Made by a program: the position numbers and the translations under genes. Below the pieces are notes generated by a model. That model searched no databases. It was not told where the DNA came from and was given only the letters and a program-made list of their open reading frames with translations. From Aphanomyces cochlioides (taxonomy: Eukaryota; Oomycota; Saprolegniomycetes; Saprolegniales; Verrucalvaceae), in assembly GCA_019828595.1 (NCBI GenBank), contig JAHQRK010000011.1:434001-498000 (forward strand): DNA of 64,000 nt, read 5' to 3'. Shown one piece after another: positions 43,448-54,166 of the stretch. The first letter of the stretch is position 1; the number at the start of each line of letters is the position of its first letter.

Positions 43448-44049
43448 ATGGCCACGATGGCACGCATCCTGCGGCTTGTCGAGGATGCGAACTCAGTCGT
43501 GATGGACCGCTTGAGCCATCGGACGCACTGGAAGAACCCTGCAGACGTATTCGAATGCCATCTCTGCAAGACGCTTTTCCACTGGAACCCCAAGACGAAC
43601 TGTGCGTTCTGCGGCCATGTCGTGTGTACCGATTGCTCCGAGTGCGTCCTTGTCCATGGCACGATGGTGAATCTCCGAACTGGCGCAGTCTCCTCGACAA
43701 GCATCGAGACAGAGACGTGCGTTGGCTGCTTCTACACGACCTTCCGTCTCCACGCCACAGCCGCCGTTGTCGACGGAGACGACGAACACGATGACCCTCT
43801 CGCACTGCCTCCACGGCCAAGCGTGCAGCTCTCCTATCCATCCAAACCACTCATACCGCGACCTCCCGTCCCGAAACCACCGCAACCACAGCGATCTTCT
43901 CTCGGCAAGCTCTTCTTCGGCAGTCCGTCCCCGTCGCCAAAGCCAGACCGGAGGACAGTTCCATCAACCAGGAAGCACTGGATAAGGTAATTTCCACCTT
44001 GTCCAACCCACGATTGACAATCCGCTCCAGTAGCAGCGCTTCCGCCTGA
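43448..44049 (+). CDS. FYVE-like zinc-finger protein
   Basis: Two exons: 43448-43986 and 44031-44049 (intron 44 nt), 185 residues. The zinc-binding core reads FECHLCKTLFHWNPKTNCAF, CGHVVCTDCSECVLVHG and later ETETCVGCFYTTF, giving CxxC / CxxC / CxxC / CxxC spacing as in FYVE and FYVE-related domains. The membrane-contact basic motif R+HHC is replaced (NPKTNCAFCG), so phosphoinositide binding is doubtful. The C-terminal third is proline-rich (IPRPPVPKPPQPQ), a likely SH3 or WW ligand. FYVE-like proteins are expanded in oomycetes. The splice only adds a short SSSASA tail; without it the protein ends HWIR at 43990. Confidence 0.7.
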
Positions 44050-45391
44050 TGATGTCTGTGCCGTCGCGTTACAAGCCCCAAGCCCTCGAGATCCTCTAGC
44101 TATTTATTCCTCATGACTGAGACCCAGGACACTGTTCCATGCAGCGGCGCATCGCCCAGCAGCTGTCCCTCATTTCCTTGTAAAAGTACATTTGTATTCA
44201 ACACTGGCATTATTTTCATGAAAAGTGACACAAATTTTGTATCAAAATTGTGACATTGGTACATTTCCAACCCGCCACAACAACTGACAGTCCTCTACAA
44301 GAACGCAGTAGCGACGGAGAGCAGGCGCTTGGATGACAGCCCTTGTGGTGGGTGCAGTGCGCTTTCCTGGTGGCTGCGGTAGAATTGTGTAGCAGAGAAA
44401 GTAACACTCTTGGACTGGACTCAGAACTTGCGAGTAATGCGTACCCAATGGACGTCTTTACAAATGCAGCATTGCACTCCACTGTGTGGAGAGAGCAGTG
44501 TGTTGTCAAGCGTGTGGAGGGTTTGTTCTTGATGGAGAGGCAATGAGCATCACGACAGGAAGCATCTTGGTCGATTCTCGTGCCCTGTAGCGTCCCAATG
44601 GAAATAATTGGCGGCACATCTTTCATTCGACATGGATACTGTACTGTAGCGGTGCTTCACGTTGTCGAGAGCGAATGGATCGATGAATGCTGCACGCTCG
44701 CTTTGTCTTGTGGTTCAATTGAGATCGTAGTTCCTTCAAACGTGGAAAGCACCGCTGTGTATCTTTCCCGCTGCACAGAGCCCAACGCTGGCAACAAAAG
44801 AGAAAGAATTCGTCCGTACAAGTTCAGGCGCTTGTCCTGCACCTTGCGACGACAGTCAAGACGCTAGAGATCAAACAACCGACGTGCAGTTGCATCACGC
44901 TGCTCGCTTGGCGTTGTCAAATCGACTGGACGTCTCCTCTCGCGTCGAATTCGACTTCCTCCAATGCACGATATCATTTTGCGAGATTCTCTCGCAACTA
45001 TTGGGCACATCTTGGAGTGACCACTTCAACGCTGCGCTGTGGCTCCATTGAGCTACATATTTCACTGGAATCTCTATCTTGCACTCTCTCGATCAAAGAT
45101 GCTCAGCACACAGCTCATGAAGCTATGAGAGATCGCTCCCCCCGTTGGTATGTCGGATGTCTACAATCCCAATCGCTCGTCGCGCAACGATGCAAGCGAC
45201 GAAATTCAAGAGAATGTGCACACCACAATCAACACGCGATTGTATCATCCAGCGCAGTCATCTCTCAAAGAGGAGACGCGCAGCCGCGTCCTCTGGCTCT
45301 TGCTGTCCTCTCGCCATCTCTAAAAGTTTTGAGCACAGCTGCCCTCGGTCTGGATTTCCTAGAATGATCTGTACGTTGATGCTTAAATATC
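44050..45391. other. 1.3-kb region with unresolved coding potential
   Basis: Both strands contain stretches that look coding: plus, VVESEWIDECCTLALSC near 44670 and LHHAARLALSNRLDVSSRVE near 44895; minus, ALRRYCVLVEDCQLLWRVG near 44290 and LNLYGRILSLLLPALGSVQR near 44800. I could not build a consistent spliced model or name a family. Confidence 0.3.
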
Positions 45392-46399
45392 CTAACTAAT
45401 GACGCACTGGCACTGCTTTTGCCGCCTCTTGCGTAAATACTGCGCGATGTGGATGTGTCCATTGCGCGTCGCTTTGTGAATCGTGTGAACGCGATACCCC
45501 TCTCGGCGGTTCGACAGGAGAAATTGCACAACTTCCATGTGCCCGTTCTCGGCTGCCCATGTGATCGCATCGGCGGTACAGCCTTCGTTGCGGTGGCTGT
45601 GGAGAAACTTGACAATCGCCAAGTGGCCTTGTTGAGCGGCCCAGTCGAGCGCTTTCACGGTGCAGCCCTCGCGGCGATTCGAATGGAGAAACTTGAGAAT
45701 GTCGAAATGGCCTTCGAGGGCCACGCGGTCCATGCCGTACTTGGAACATCCTTCGGATCGATTCTTGTGGAGGAATTCGACAATTTCCAAGTGATTGTTG
45801 ATCGCAGCGCTGTCCATGGCATAAAAGGTAGCGCCTTCTATCCTGTGGTTATGGAGAAACTTGATAACGTCAAGACGTCCATGTTTCGCCGCTTCGTCCA
45901 TCGCAGCTCGCGTACATCCTTCGCTTCGATGGGTGTGTAAAAATCGCACAATGTCCAAATGTCCTTGTTCGGCCGCCCAGTCCATGGCATCCGTGGTGCA
46001 TGCGACGCCATGCTCGTGGAGGAACTTCAACATGGCGAGATTTCCAGCCCGTGCGACGAGATCCATCACGTCGGCCGTGAACATGTCGGGTCGTTGTTCA
46101 AAAAGTCGCTGGAATTTTCTTCGCCCGTCTGCGTCACTGAGATCGATTGCTCGGAGGAGAAATGGCGCTTGGCAGTACGACAATTCCTGTTTCCATGCGC
46201 GGCAAATGGGTGCAAGCTCGACATCAAGTCCTCGTTGATACTGCGTGATGACTTGGAGCAAGTCTCGAATCGCGAGCACGTCGCGGGCCGGGCCTGCTGC
46301 ATTCCGGTGGCACACTCTCACTGTCGTTGTCGTCAGAGCGTGAGCGTCGTCCTCATAGAAGAAGAACGTATGGTCGTCGTCGGCGTCTTCCATCAGCAT
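45392..46399 (-). CDS. ankyrin-repeat protein
   Basis: Single exon, 335 residues from the ATG at 46399. After about 115 residues begin at least seven repeats of the form MDWAAEQGHLDIVRFLHTHR-SEGC (next: MDEAAKHGRLDVIKFLHNHR-IEGA, and so on to AITWAAENGHMEVVQFLLSN). This is the ankyrin subtype with an L-H-x2-R-x-EGC turn, greatly expanded in Saprolegniales and related oomycetes (established trend). No catalytic or membrane segment is seen. A scaffold or receptor-like role cannot be specified. CACGTGA lies just upstream (46441), and neither of the two main promoter motifs is near. Confidence 0.85.
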   Translation of the reverse strand: MLMEDADDDHTFFFYEDDAHALTTTTVRVCHRNAAGPARDVLAIRDLLQVITQYQRGLDVELAPICRAWKQELSYCQAPFLLRAIDLSDADGRRKFQRLFEQRPDMFTADVMDLVARAGNLAMLKFLHEHGVACTTDAMDWAAEQGHLDIVRFLHTHRSEGCTRAAMDEAAKHGRLDVIKFLHNHRIEGATFYAMDSAAINNHLEIVEFLHKNRSEGCSKYGMDRVALEGHFDILKFLHSNRREGCTVKALDWAAQQGHLAIVKFLHSHRNEGCTADAITWAAENGHMEVVQFLLSNRREGYRVHTIHKATRNGHIHIAQYLRKRRQKQCQCVIS

Positions 46400-48760
46400 C
46401 TAAGCATGAGTGGGTCAATCGCGAAATGACCCAAGATCTCACGTGATCGTGGAACATCCGCCGCGCCGTAACGGTCACTTTTGGCGTTGGTGGTCTGAAC
46501 ATATTTGACATTTTGCTTATGTTTTGTCAAATTTGCCGAAAATTTTGCAAAATTTTGGCCAATTTTACTGAAATTTCAGGCGAGTTGAACCACAACCGAG
46601 TTGAACATGAGAGTTCTCTTTTCATACACGCGCGCGCAAGTGCAGAGACTGAGAGAGAGGCGGACCTTGACGAGAACGGGCATCAGGATCTCGTCCGTGG
46701 TTCAATCAACGTGGCGGTTGATGCCGATGCTTGGTGTTACAAGGCGTTACCAAGAGTTGAAGTTGAACTTGTAAGATGTTCGGTCGGAAGGCCAGATGGA
46801 AATGGAAAGGGAGGCTCGACGCTGAGAGTGAGACGTATTATACTTGGACTTTGTATTTGTGAGAGTGCAAGAGCGTCACATGAGAGTCGATTCCGTCGTC
46901 ATTTTGGCCTTCTGACGACTACGGAGTGCATGCATGGTGGTGAGGACGGTGGTCTCGACAGGAGTTGACGGGCGTTGAATCTCGGAAACTCAACCGCGCG
47001 CTTTGTCGCTGTCTGTGTGATACTGGAAAGAGAAGCGCTCGAGCAAGTTCAAGCACGCGTGGCTCGCAAGCAGCTGCGGGTTGACGCATTCGTGCGACAC
47101 GAACTTGAAGAACAGGCCACGCTGTCTGTGCTGCATTGTTTGAGAAAGCCACGACGACGACCATCAACGAGAAACGACAGAATCAACGTTCGGGCGTGGG
47201 GAGAACATTAATCGGGATGCGACGAGACCGCCGAGCGAATCGAATGCGAAAGAAACGAGAGAGAACAAAAGCCAACACGAAAAAAGTGAACGCAACTGCG
47301 CAAGAGGACTCCCCGTCACCATGGCAGGAGCGGATGACGGGTGAGAGTTTGATTGAGAGTGAGAGAGAGTTTCCAATTCGGACCATCAACGAAAAATTTT
47401 GTCCCCCGGAGGAACCGAAACCCATGGAAGCAACGGGAGGAGGCCGATTTTTTGCACCAGATTGCGACGCTGCGGGTTGAAACGCGTGGCGTGCGCCATC
47501 ACCACGACGACGACGGTGTCGTGACGCCGTGTAGCATCCACAACAAACGAGAGTCGCAAGCAATGGCGAGAGATTTCCTCGGCTGGTTTTACAACCATCT
47601 CGTGCTGACCACAGAGTTTCCCACGTTGAGAAACAGGTGCTCCATCTCGTTGCTGCGACTTGAATCAAGATCTCCACGGTGGCTCCATGCAGTTGTCCTT
47701 CAAGAACCATTGACAAGACGCAAGCCATTGCTTTGCATGACGTAAGATCGCATCATGACTGAGATTGGATGAAATGACGGTCGCCATGCTGGCGCAGGAA
47801 GACAAGACAACTACTGTAGGTTGCCCTTGAAACAACATTTGGACGCGTAGACGACTTGCAAGGGGGAAAACCCGGGGCTTCATGGGTGAGCAGTCTTTAG
47901 TCAACATTGTTCATGATCTGCACAGCCAAGCCAGCCCCCATCATTGTCAAGTTTTCCATCACCTATCAGTGAATAACCATGTGGTGATCGACGAGATGAG
48001 CGGCGTACTGTACAAGAAAACTCATCAATTGAAGCGGCGCAGTCAGTCAAATGAAGCAAAGCGACGACGAAGTCAAGCAGACGAGGGGACGCAGGTGTGG
48101 AGGTGACGACGAGTTCACTCGTGAAGTCAGAGAGAATGCGATGCGACTATGGCAAGCAGTCTGTTCACGAGGGGAGTCCAGTACGGGCAGCCGCCAGAGT
48201 TGGCTCAGGTCTAGCTCCTGTTCTGCATGGGAATGGGATTGAAAGGCCTTGAAATTCACTCGACCATTCAATTCACGGCCGCTTTGCCGCTTGGAGCTTG
48301 AATGTTTCGAGTACAGGACATGTGATAGCTTGCTAGGAGCATGACGATCGTCCTTGAGCACATTAAAATTCATTTGACGACGGTTACTCAAGTAGCTCCT
48401 GCGCTGATGTGTTCCATGAAAGTCCATGGATTCCAACATGAGATTTGCAGGAGGGATCGAGCTGAAGCGAGGGGAAATTCACCACATCGCTCATTTCCTT
48501 CGTTATGAATGACTCGTAGCTCAAGCGAACGCCTGCAATTCATCCAGCAATCCGATCTTTTCCTCAGACGGCGCTCGCTGAAGCCACGTTGCCTGCACAG
48601 AACCAACCTTCAAACTGTCATTGACACAGGATTCCATCGTCAAAGTCCTCCAAGTTTGCTGGGTTTGGTCTGGGATATCTAAAGCTTATCGCGGGCACTG
48701 CTGCCGCTTTTGGCGCCGACAAAACTGCATGCCAAAAGCCAACTTCAACTTTGACACAAA
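46400..48760. other. 2.4-kb region, probably degenerate mobile DNA
   Basis: Many short overlapping ORFs on both strands and no complete gene. The plus strand has charged stretches (LEREALEQVQARVARKQL, MRKKRERTKANTKKVNATA) that could be a decayed retrotransposon gag. The minus strand has IQVAATRWSTCFSTWETLW, vaguely hAT-like. Neither is convincing. Purine-rich AGAG runs occur at 46640-46660 and 47350-47370. Confidence 0.35.
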
Positions 48761-48780
48761 TTATCCGGATGTCCGGATAA
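48761..48780. promoter_or_regulatory. paired CCGGAT elements upstream of D-amino-acid oxidase A
   Basis: TTATCCGGAT at 48761-48770 abutting GTCCGGATAA at 48771-48780, about 50 bp before the ATG at 48827. Confidence 0.55.
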
Positions 48781-48826
48781 ATGGAGACAAAGATCAAGGA
48801 GAACAACATTTGGCGATATCCCCAAG

Positions 48827-49980
48827 ATGAAGATTGTTGTTGTCGGCGGCGGAATTGTCGGTCTCTCGACTGCTCTTGTGCTGTTAGAACATGGATTCCG
48901 CGACGTGAAGATCATAGCTGATAACTTTGACGACACGACATCCCATACCGCGGGGGCGCTGTGGCGTCCGTTTTCAAATGCCCAGACGCCAGATCGCACC
49001 ATGGAGTATGTTGACAACCGACGACAACAATTGAATGTTCCATGTGTAGTAAATGGGGAGATGATACCGCAACGTGGCTGAAAGACCTCCTGAATCGATA
49101 TGGAAGTGCAACCGTGGGTATTCAATGGACCCCAGGCACGGAATTACACGACGAACCACACGATACGCACCCATATTGGGCTCACTCTGTCCGGGATTTT
49201 CGCTTCTTACGCCCCGACGAAGCAAGTCGATATGGAAAGGCGTATGGCTTTTCATACAAGTCGCTGTTGATCCATCCTGGGTACGTCATATCGCAATAGT
49301 CATGTTGAATGCTCCGTGTAGGACTTTAATGGCATGGGTGGCCAAAGAAATTCGAGCTCGAGGCGGAGTTTTCGAAAAGCGCACTCTCAGCTCACTGAAC
49401 GACCTCGACTGCCACCTTGTCGTCAATTGCTCCGGTACGATCCCGCCGTAAGTCGACCGGGGAATCAACTGTGGCTAGGTCTTGGAGCTCGACAGTTAGT
49501 CGGCGATTCTGCAGTCTATCCTGTCCGAGGTCAAGTAATCAAGGTAAGAGCCATCTCGACTTGTCTCTTTCAACAACAACGTTGTAGGTCTTTAATCCCG
49601 ACATCAATCAATTCTTCCTCAGCGAATGCGACGGCCACTGCACGTATATTTTGCCTCGCCCTGGTGGCGAAGTGATCCTCGGCGGCACCGTCCAAGCCCA
49701 TAACTGGTCTTTGGAGAACAATGACAAGGACGTGGACGAAATTATGACTCGCTGCAGTGCGCTTCTCCCTCAAGTCAAGAATAGTCGCGTCCTCCATGCC
49801 AAAACTGGGCTGCGTCCTGCCAATGCCAATGGCACACGCGTCGAATTGGACCCGAAACGGACTCAAAAAGGCGCGTGGGTCGTCCACAACTATGGCCACG
49901 GAGGCAGCGGCCACACAATCCATCGCGGTTGCGCCATGGATGTTGTCCAACTTGTTAAGTCGTTGGCTTCCAAGTTGTAG
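48827..49980 (+). CDS. D-amino-acid oxidase family flavoenzyme (copy A)
   Basis: Five exons: 48827-49005, 49050-49280, 49322-49434, 49479-49543 and 49588-49980, introns 41-44 nt, 326 residues. The FAD-binding start is canonical (MKIVVVGGGIVGLSTALVLL, GxGxxG). Further on are DDTTSHTAGALWRPF, IHPGTLMAWVAKEI across a splice, [53 protein letters not shown] and NYGHGGSGHTIHRGC, in the order known for D-amino-acid and D-aspartate oxidases. The usual Tyr/Gly after NYGHGG is Ser. No C-terminal peroxisomal SKL; it ends SLASKL, in which SKL is in fact the last tripeptide (a PTS1), so peroxisomal location is likely. Substrate (neutral or acidic D-amino acid) is not decided. Confidence 0.9.
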
Positions 49981-50361
49981 CCTTTAAATAGTGTGTTTTC
50001 ATTGGCTAAAACTACAGGGAGCGACGTTGAAGAACAACGTGGCATAATTAAATTTGAATTGACCAATCATAGATCTTTATTTCTGATAACAAAATTTTAT
50101 TGGCTAAGGGCGGGTCTAGCTGCCACCAAAAGTGCCATTTTTGGGCCAATTTCACCGTCTTTCAGAAAAATTTCAGCCGAACAGGAAAGTTGGATTTTGC
50201 ACTGTCTGGCTGCACCTTCTCTATAATTTAAAATGGAATATTTTTTTTACCATTTGAGTCAAATATGGAATAAAATAAAAAGCTGCTTCAACCAGCTTTT
50301 TTTCTTTCTGTGATTTTGAATTCACGCGCACAATCGCATTTCCTTCAACACTCTCTGCAAC

Positions 50362-51276
50362 ATGGTGATCTGGACGGAAGAGCGTGATGCGATCTGGCTC
50401 AAGGAGATGATCCACCAAGCAAACGTTTTAGGAAAACGATCAAACAATGGTTTCAAGAAGGAAGCGTGGTGCGCAGCGCTAAAAGCACTCAACAATGATA
50501 GAGGCAACGAGAGAGAGTTCACAATGGCGCAGTTGAAGTCAAGAAACGATAGTCTCAAAAGCGCTTTCAGAGTCGTCTCGAGCATGGCCAACGCATCAGG
50601 AATGGGATTTGAAGCATCGACATGCATGGTTGTTTGCCATGACACAACCTGGGATGCCTTTCTTTAAAACAAATCACGCGAGGTGAAAAAGTGGCGCGGC
50701 AAACGTTTTCCAGCGTTTTTCCTGTGCGAAGCACTATATGGCGAAGCACTATATGGTGGCACATTGGCAACTGGATCGAGAGCCCTGTCGACAAACACCA
50801 GCGACGAAGCCGAGTTGGAAGACGTCGAATGTGCGGATGAAATTGAGAGCGAGACAAGCTCTTTGCATGAACTGGATGAACACAATGAGCGCCAAAAGGA
50901 AGGCATTTCACAAATCAGAAGCACTACCCCCCAGAGCTCATCAAGACTAGCTAAACGACAACGAAAGTCACTTGCCTCAATCATGGCGCAGAATATTCAA
51001 GACACAAATGACAACATCTCTCGTAAGCTCAATATACTGACCGAATTACTTCAAACCTCTCAAGTGGAGTCGATTTCAGCTTCTGGTAAGGCAACGAAGC
51101 TTTTGCAATCTGAATTTACTGAGTGTCTGAGCATGGATGACATGCTTTTGGCCATGAATGTGATTGCGAATGATTCAAGAGCCTCGATGTTTCTTGAAAT
51201 GAGTGGTGATATTCAAATTGCTTGGCTTCGACGTAAAATTGAATTGCAAATGCGGGCTGAATGTCAGAGCATTTGA
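50362..51276 (+). pseudogene. Harbinger accessory Myb/SANT-like protein (element C), nonsense
   Basis: The ATG at 50362 starts MVIWTEERDAIWLKEMIHQA, then FKKEAWCAALKALNND, FTMAQLKSRNDSLKSAFRVV and WDAFL, a full Myb/SANT-like (Myb_DNA-bind_3) domain. A TAA in the same frame (50665-50667) interrupts it before a continuing frame (REVKKWRGKRFPAFF ... LATGSRAL), which runs through acidic and coiled segments to 51276. A 13-bp direct repeat (GCGAAGCACTATATG twice, 50727-50755) lies just after. Intact it would bind the element ends and bring in the transposase. Confidence 0.75.
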
Positions 51277-51288
51277 TTTGTCGTGGAG

Positions 51289-52555
51289 TTAATTCGTGGA
51301 ATAACTATGATCTACGTCTACGTCGTCGAAGAGTTTCTTTGTATTGATTCCACATCGCACTGGCGATATCATCGCGCCAAGCTTTTGCCTCGGTACCCTC
51401 GGTTTCGAGGTTATGCGTGGGCTCGTCACCTTCTTCCATGGGGAGACTGTTTTGTCGACGCAATTTTTGATGAAAAAAATGATCGTCTTCCGTTGAGTGG
51501 AGGCGGACAAAGTTGTGCAAACCACACAATGCTATGACAAGCTTCACCTGAAAATTGTAGCTGTATTTCACTAGGTGACAAAGCACAGGAAATCGCATCT
51601 ACATCACACCAAATATACGTTCAATGACATTTCAGACCTGTGCATGACGCAAATTGAACAACTCTTCTTTTGTCTGTGGTCTCAAACTTCCTCGAGCAAA
51701 CTCTTTAAGATGGTACCGAGTTGATCAATAAGGGGTCAATGACTTTGTGGTTAGTGGAAATCCCGCGTCCATGATGTCGAACAAGTTTGGGGAGATGTCG
51801 TATCCATTTTGTAGAGCAACTGTGAAGACACGGGCGTCAGCGGCTGATCCCTCCCACCCCGCCAATACATATGTGAAAAGCATGTCAAAGTCGCAGGCAG
51901 CAAGGACATTCATGGTAATGCTTTTTCGTCCTTGATATGGGGCAACTTCTTTTTGTGGAACCCACACGGGAATATGCGTTCCATCCACTGCCATTCGACA
52001 ATTCACAAAGAATGGATTGAACTTTGGACTCAATAAGAACTTTTGTGGTGGGCGTGTATCTGAAGGGATCTTGATATATAGCTTCGAGAGCTTGAATAAT
52101 GCAAGGAGTACTACATGAAGGTAGGTGTTACAGTGTGGCCAGAGTGCTGAAAGCGCTCTTGCAATTCGGCACTTGAGGAGTGGTGTCCGACAAAGTAAAG
52201 AAACATTCCAAGTTGTTCAATTGCACTGACAATGGGGGAGTCGCGAATGTCACCGTTCTCGACAAGCTCACGGCGCAAAGCAATGAATACTTCGCGACTC
52301 ATTCGAAAGTTCTCAACAAAAGCCTATTCATTTCCCATCATTTTCTCTCTCATCCACATGGCACCCGACAGCATAGACGTTCGCTTGGGAGTTTTGTATA
52401 TGAATGCCATGTAATGATACCTCAAGGCGTGTAGGCTCACAAGGCGTCGTCTGTTGTTGAAGATTCGTCGGAGGAACACGAGCACGAGGAGGCGATTCAT
52501 TGTGCAGAATGGAAAAAGTGCGCGAAAGCGCCATTGGCGCCAGACAGATCGTCAA
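51289..52555 (-). pseudogene. PIF/Harbinger transposase (element C), several stop codons
   Basis: The minus strand has an N-terminal part (52302-52111: MSREVFIALRRELVENGDIR, IEQLGMFLYFVGHHSS), then CRMAVDGTHIPVWVP (first Asp), MDAGFPLTTKSLTPY (second Asp), a TGA, HLKEFARGSLRPQTKEELF, another TGA, NVIERIFGVM (Glu), a TAG, then MRFPVLCHLVKYSYNFQ to the end at 51289. The three stops fall where the family has sense codons. The triad spelling is otherwise intact, so decay is by point mutation rather than deletion. Confidence 0.82.
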
Positions 52556-53430
52556 ATTATCTCATGTTTTGAATTGGGATATTTTGACTGTAATTTACGA
52601 AATTGTGTTGTCAAAACTCAACGGCTTATGACATTTTGTTTCGTGTGGCAGCCAGACCCGCCCTAAATTTTTCGCGGCACAATTTCCCATTCTCCGGAAA
52701 ACATCGGACAAATATTGCCGCCCACAGAAAATTTGTCGTGTATTTTTAAAATACCAAAAATTCTTTTCATGATTTAATTATTTGTAGTACTACATTTTGT
52801 ATGATATAATAAAGTTTGAGTGGAATGCGAATGGAATGCAATCATCAGAAGGATTTTTCTGCGGGAAAATGAGCCAATCACATTTCGAGAAAATCCCAAA
52901 AATAGCATCAAGAGAACCAGGGAGCAAAACACAGTCTGACCTTGACTGACGTTTGACGAGTCGTAGATAAGATGCAATACGATGAAGAATCTATTGCTAA
53001 GAAGTGCAGCACAACAAGCTAAGATAGTGAGAAGCGTTGAGCAGTTGAGGTGTTGTATTCCCTTTTCTTTCTGTCCACGCAACGCGATGTTTCATTTCAA
53101 CTTATGGCTGGAATCTACTAGCGTGGTTTTATCACTCATCGTTATATTAGAGATATAACACCCTTAGAACAAACACTAAACTCTAAGGTAGTCTCAAGTA
53201 TGCTGATGATTGCCTGCCTTTTGAAGTCAATAAAGGCATTTTCGATTGCCTTTTGAGACTTTGCACGTAAGAGTCGCTGTCTCATGACTTGTGTTTCTGG
53301 CCAATTAAACACAGCACAACTTTTAATAACTATTGATTGGCTGAAATATACATAGAGGATTATTTTTCTGTGAATTCCGAAGACAAGTCATTCTTGTGAA
53401 TTTGACAACCGCGAAAATTGATAGCCTCGG

Positions 53431-53535
53431 ATGAATGCTACCAAGACTCGACGTGCCAGACCTACTGTGGCTGAGAAGTTGCGCGCTGTTACCATTGCTG
53501 AAAGCACATCTGTTGGACAGGAAATCGGGAAGTGA
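53431..53535 (+). pseudogene. Psq-type helix-turn-helix remnant
   Basis: A 34-codon ORF from ATG 53431 reads TRRARPTVAEKLRAVTIAES and stops soon after. It resembles the start of the pogo-like fragment at 2527 (PRRATISVAEKLRVIQE). Too short to be functional; probably a transposase scrap. Confidence 0.4.
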
Positions 53536-53950
53536 ATTGATCTGGTGTCCATGAGTCGGCGTAGAGGTAAAGCACAGTAGAAACATAGCGCCTGATTGAA
53601 AGAACATGATGTATAAAAGAACGACTGGTTGCAGGATATTGTGATATTTTAAACAAGGTATTTAAAATAAAATATGTTATATTATATTGATTAAAGTAAA
53701 GAGTATTTTATCCGTTTTTTTTTTAAATTGGGATGAGATGTCTAACCTTTGAATGGATGCACGAATTCTCCTTCTTGAAGTTCTGCATGATTTAAACATG
53801 CTACCTTTAATACCTTGTGACCTTTGTTAACTTTTTCATTGTTTCACCAATCATCTATGTAAATTTTCTCTTATCAACAAATAAACTGCTACAATTCATA
53901 TTTTGTCAATGAACCAGCTGTCGTATTTTTATTCAAGGGTTTGATTAGCT

Positions 53951-54120
53951 CGATATGATTGGCCATATAAGTCCAATTTCGTGGCCAATCAAAATGCTCA
54001 CACGCACTGTTATTCAACGTCTCTCATTATATTGATTGGCTAAAAATAATTAGAATATAAGCCTTTGATTAGCTAAAAATATAAAAAAAAATATAAAGCG
54101 AATTGATTGGTCAAAAATAT
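53951..54120. promoter_or_regulatory. CCAAT-box cluster upstream of D-amino-acid oxidase B
   Basis: ATGATTGGCCATA (53954), GTGGCCAATCAAAA (53980), TTGATTGGCTAAAAAT (54032), TTTGATTAGCTAAAAAT (54064) and TTGATTGGTCAAAAAT (54103): five near-copies in 170 bp, and no CCGGAT element. Confidence 0.6.
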
Positions 54121-54166
54121 GACAATGATATTCAAATCCGATCAGAAGATGACAAAAAAAGTTGCC

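Larger units (their letters stand above)
50108..52663. mobile_element. PIF/Harbinger element C, 2.56 kb, with TIRs and TAA duplication
   Basis: Terminal inverted repeats of 19 bp (50108-50126 and 52645-52663), starting GGGCGGGTCT and ending GCTGCCAC, differ at one base. Both are flanked by TAA (50105-50107 and 52664-52666), the 3-bp target duplication of the superfamily. Inside are a Myb/SANT-like gene (plus) and a DDE transposase (minus), convergent. Both carry stop codons. It sits between the two D-amino-acid oxidase copies. Confidence 0.9.
52664..54166. other. 1.5-kb AT-rich spacer with a transposase scrap
   Basis: No host gene seen. It holds a Psq-type HTH scrap at 53431 and a cluster of CCAAT boxes next to the following gene, listed separately. 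Confidence 0.4.

Noticed and set aside
45017..45367. Plus-strand ORF of 116 codons
   Set aside because: No family signature and competing open stretches on the other strand; left as unresolved region.
46513..47745. Copia-type gag or hAT transposase
   Set aside because: Only vague composition-level resemblance on each strand and no zinc knuckle, protease or catalytic motif; kept as an unassigned region.
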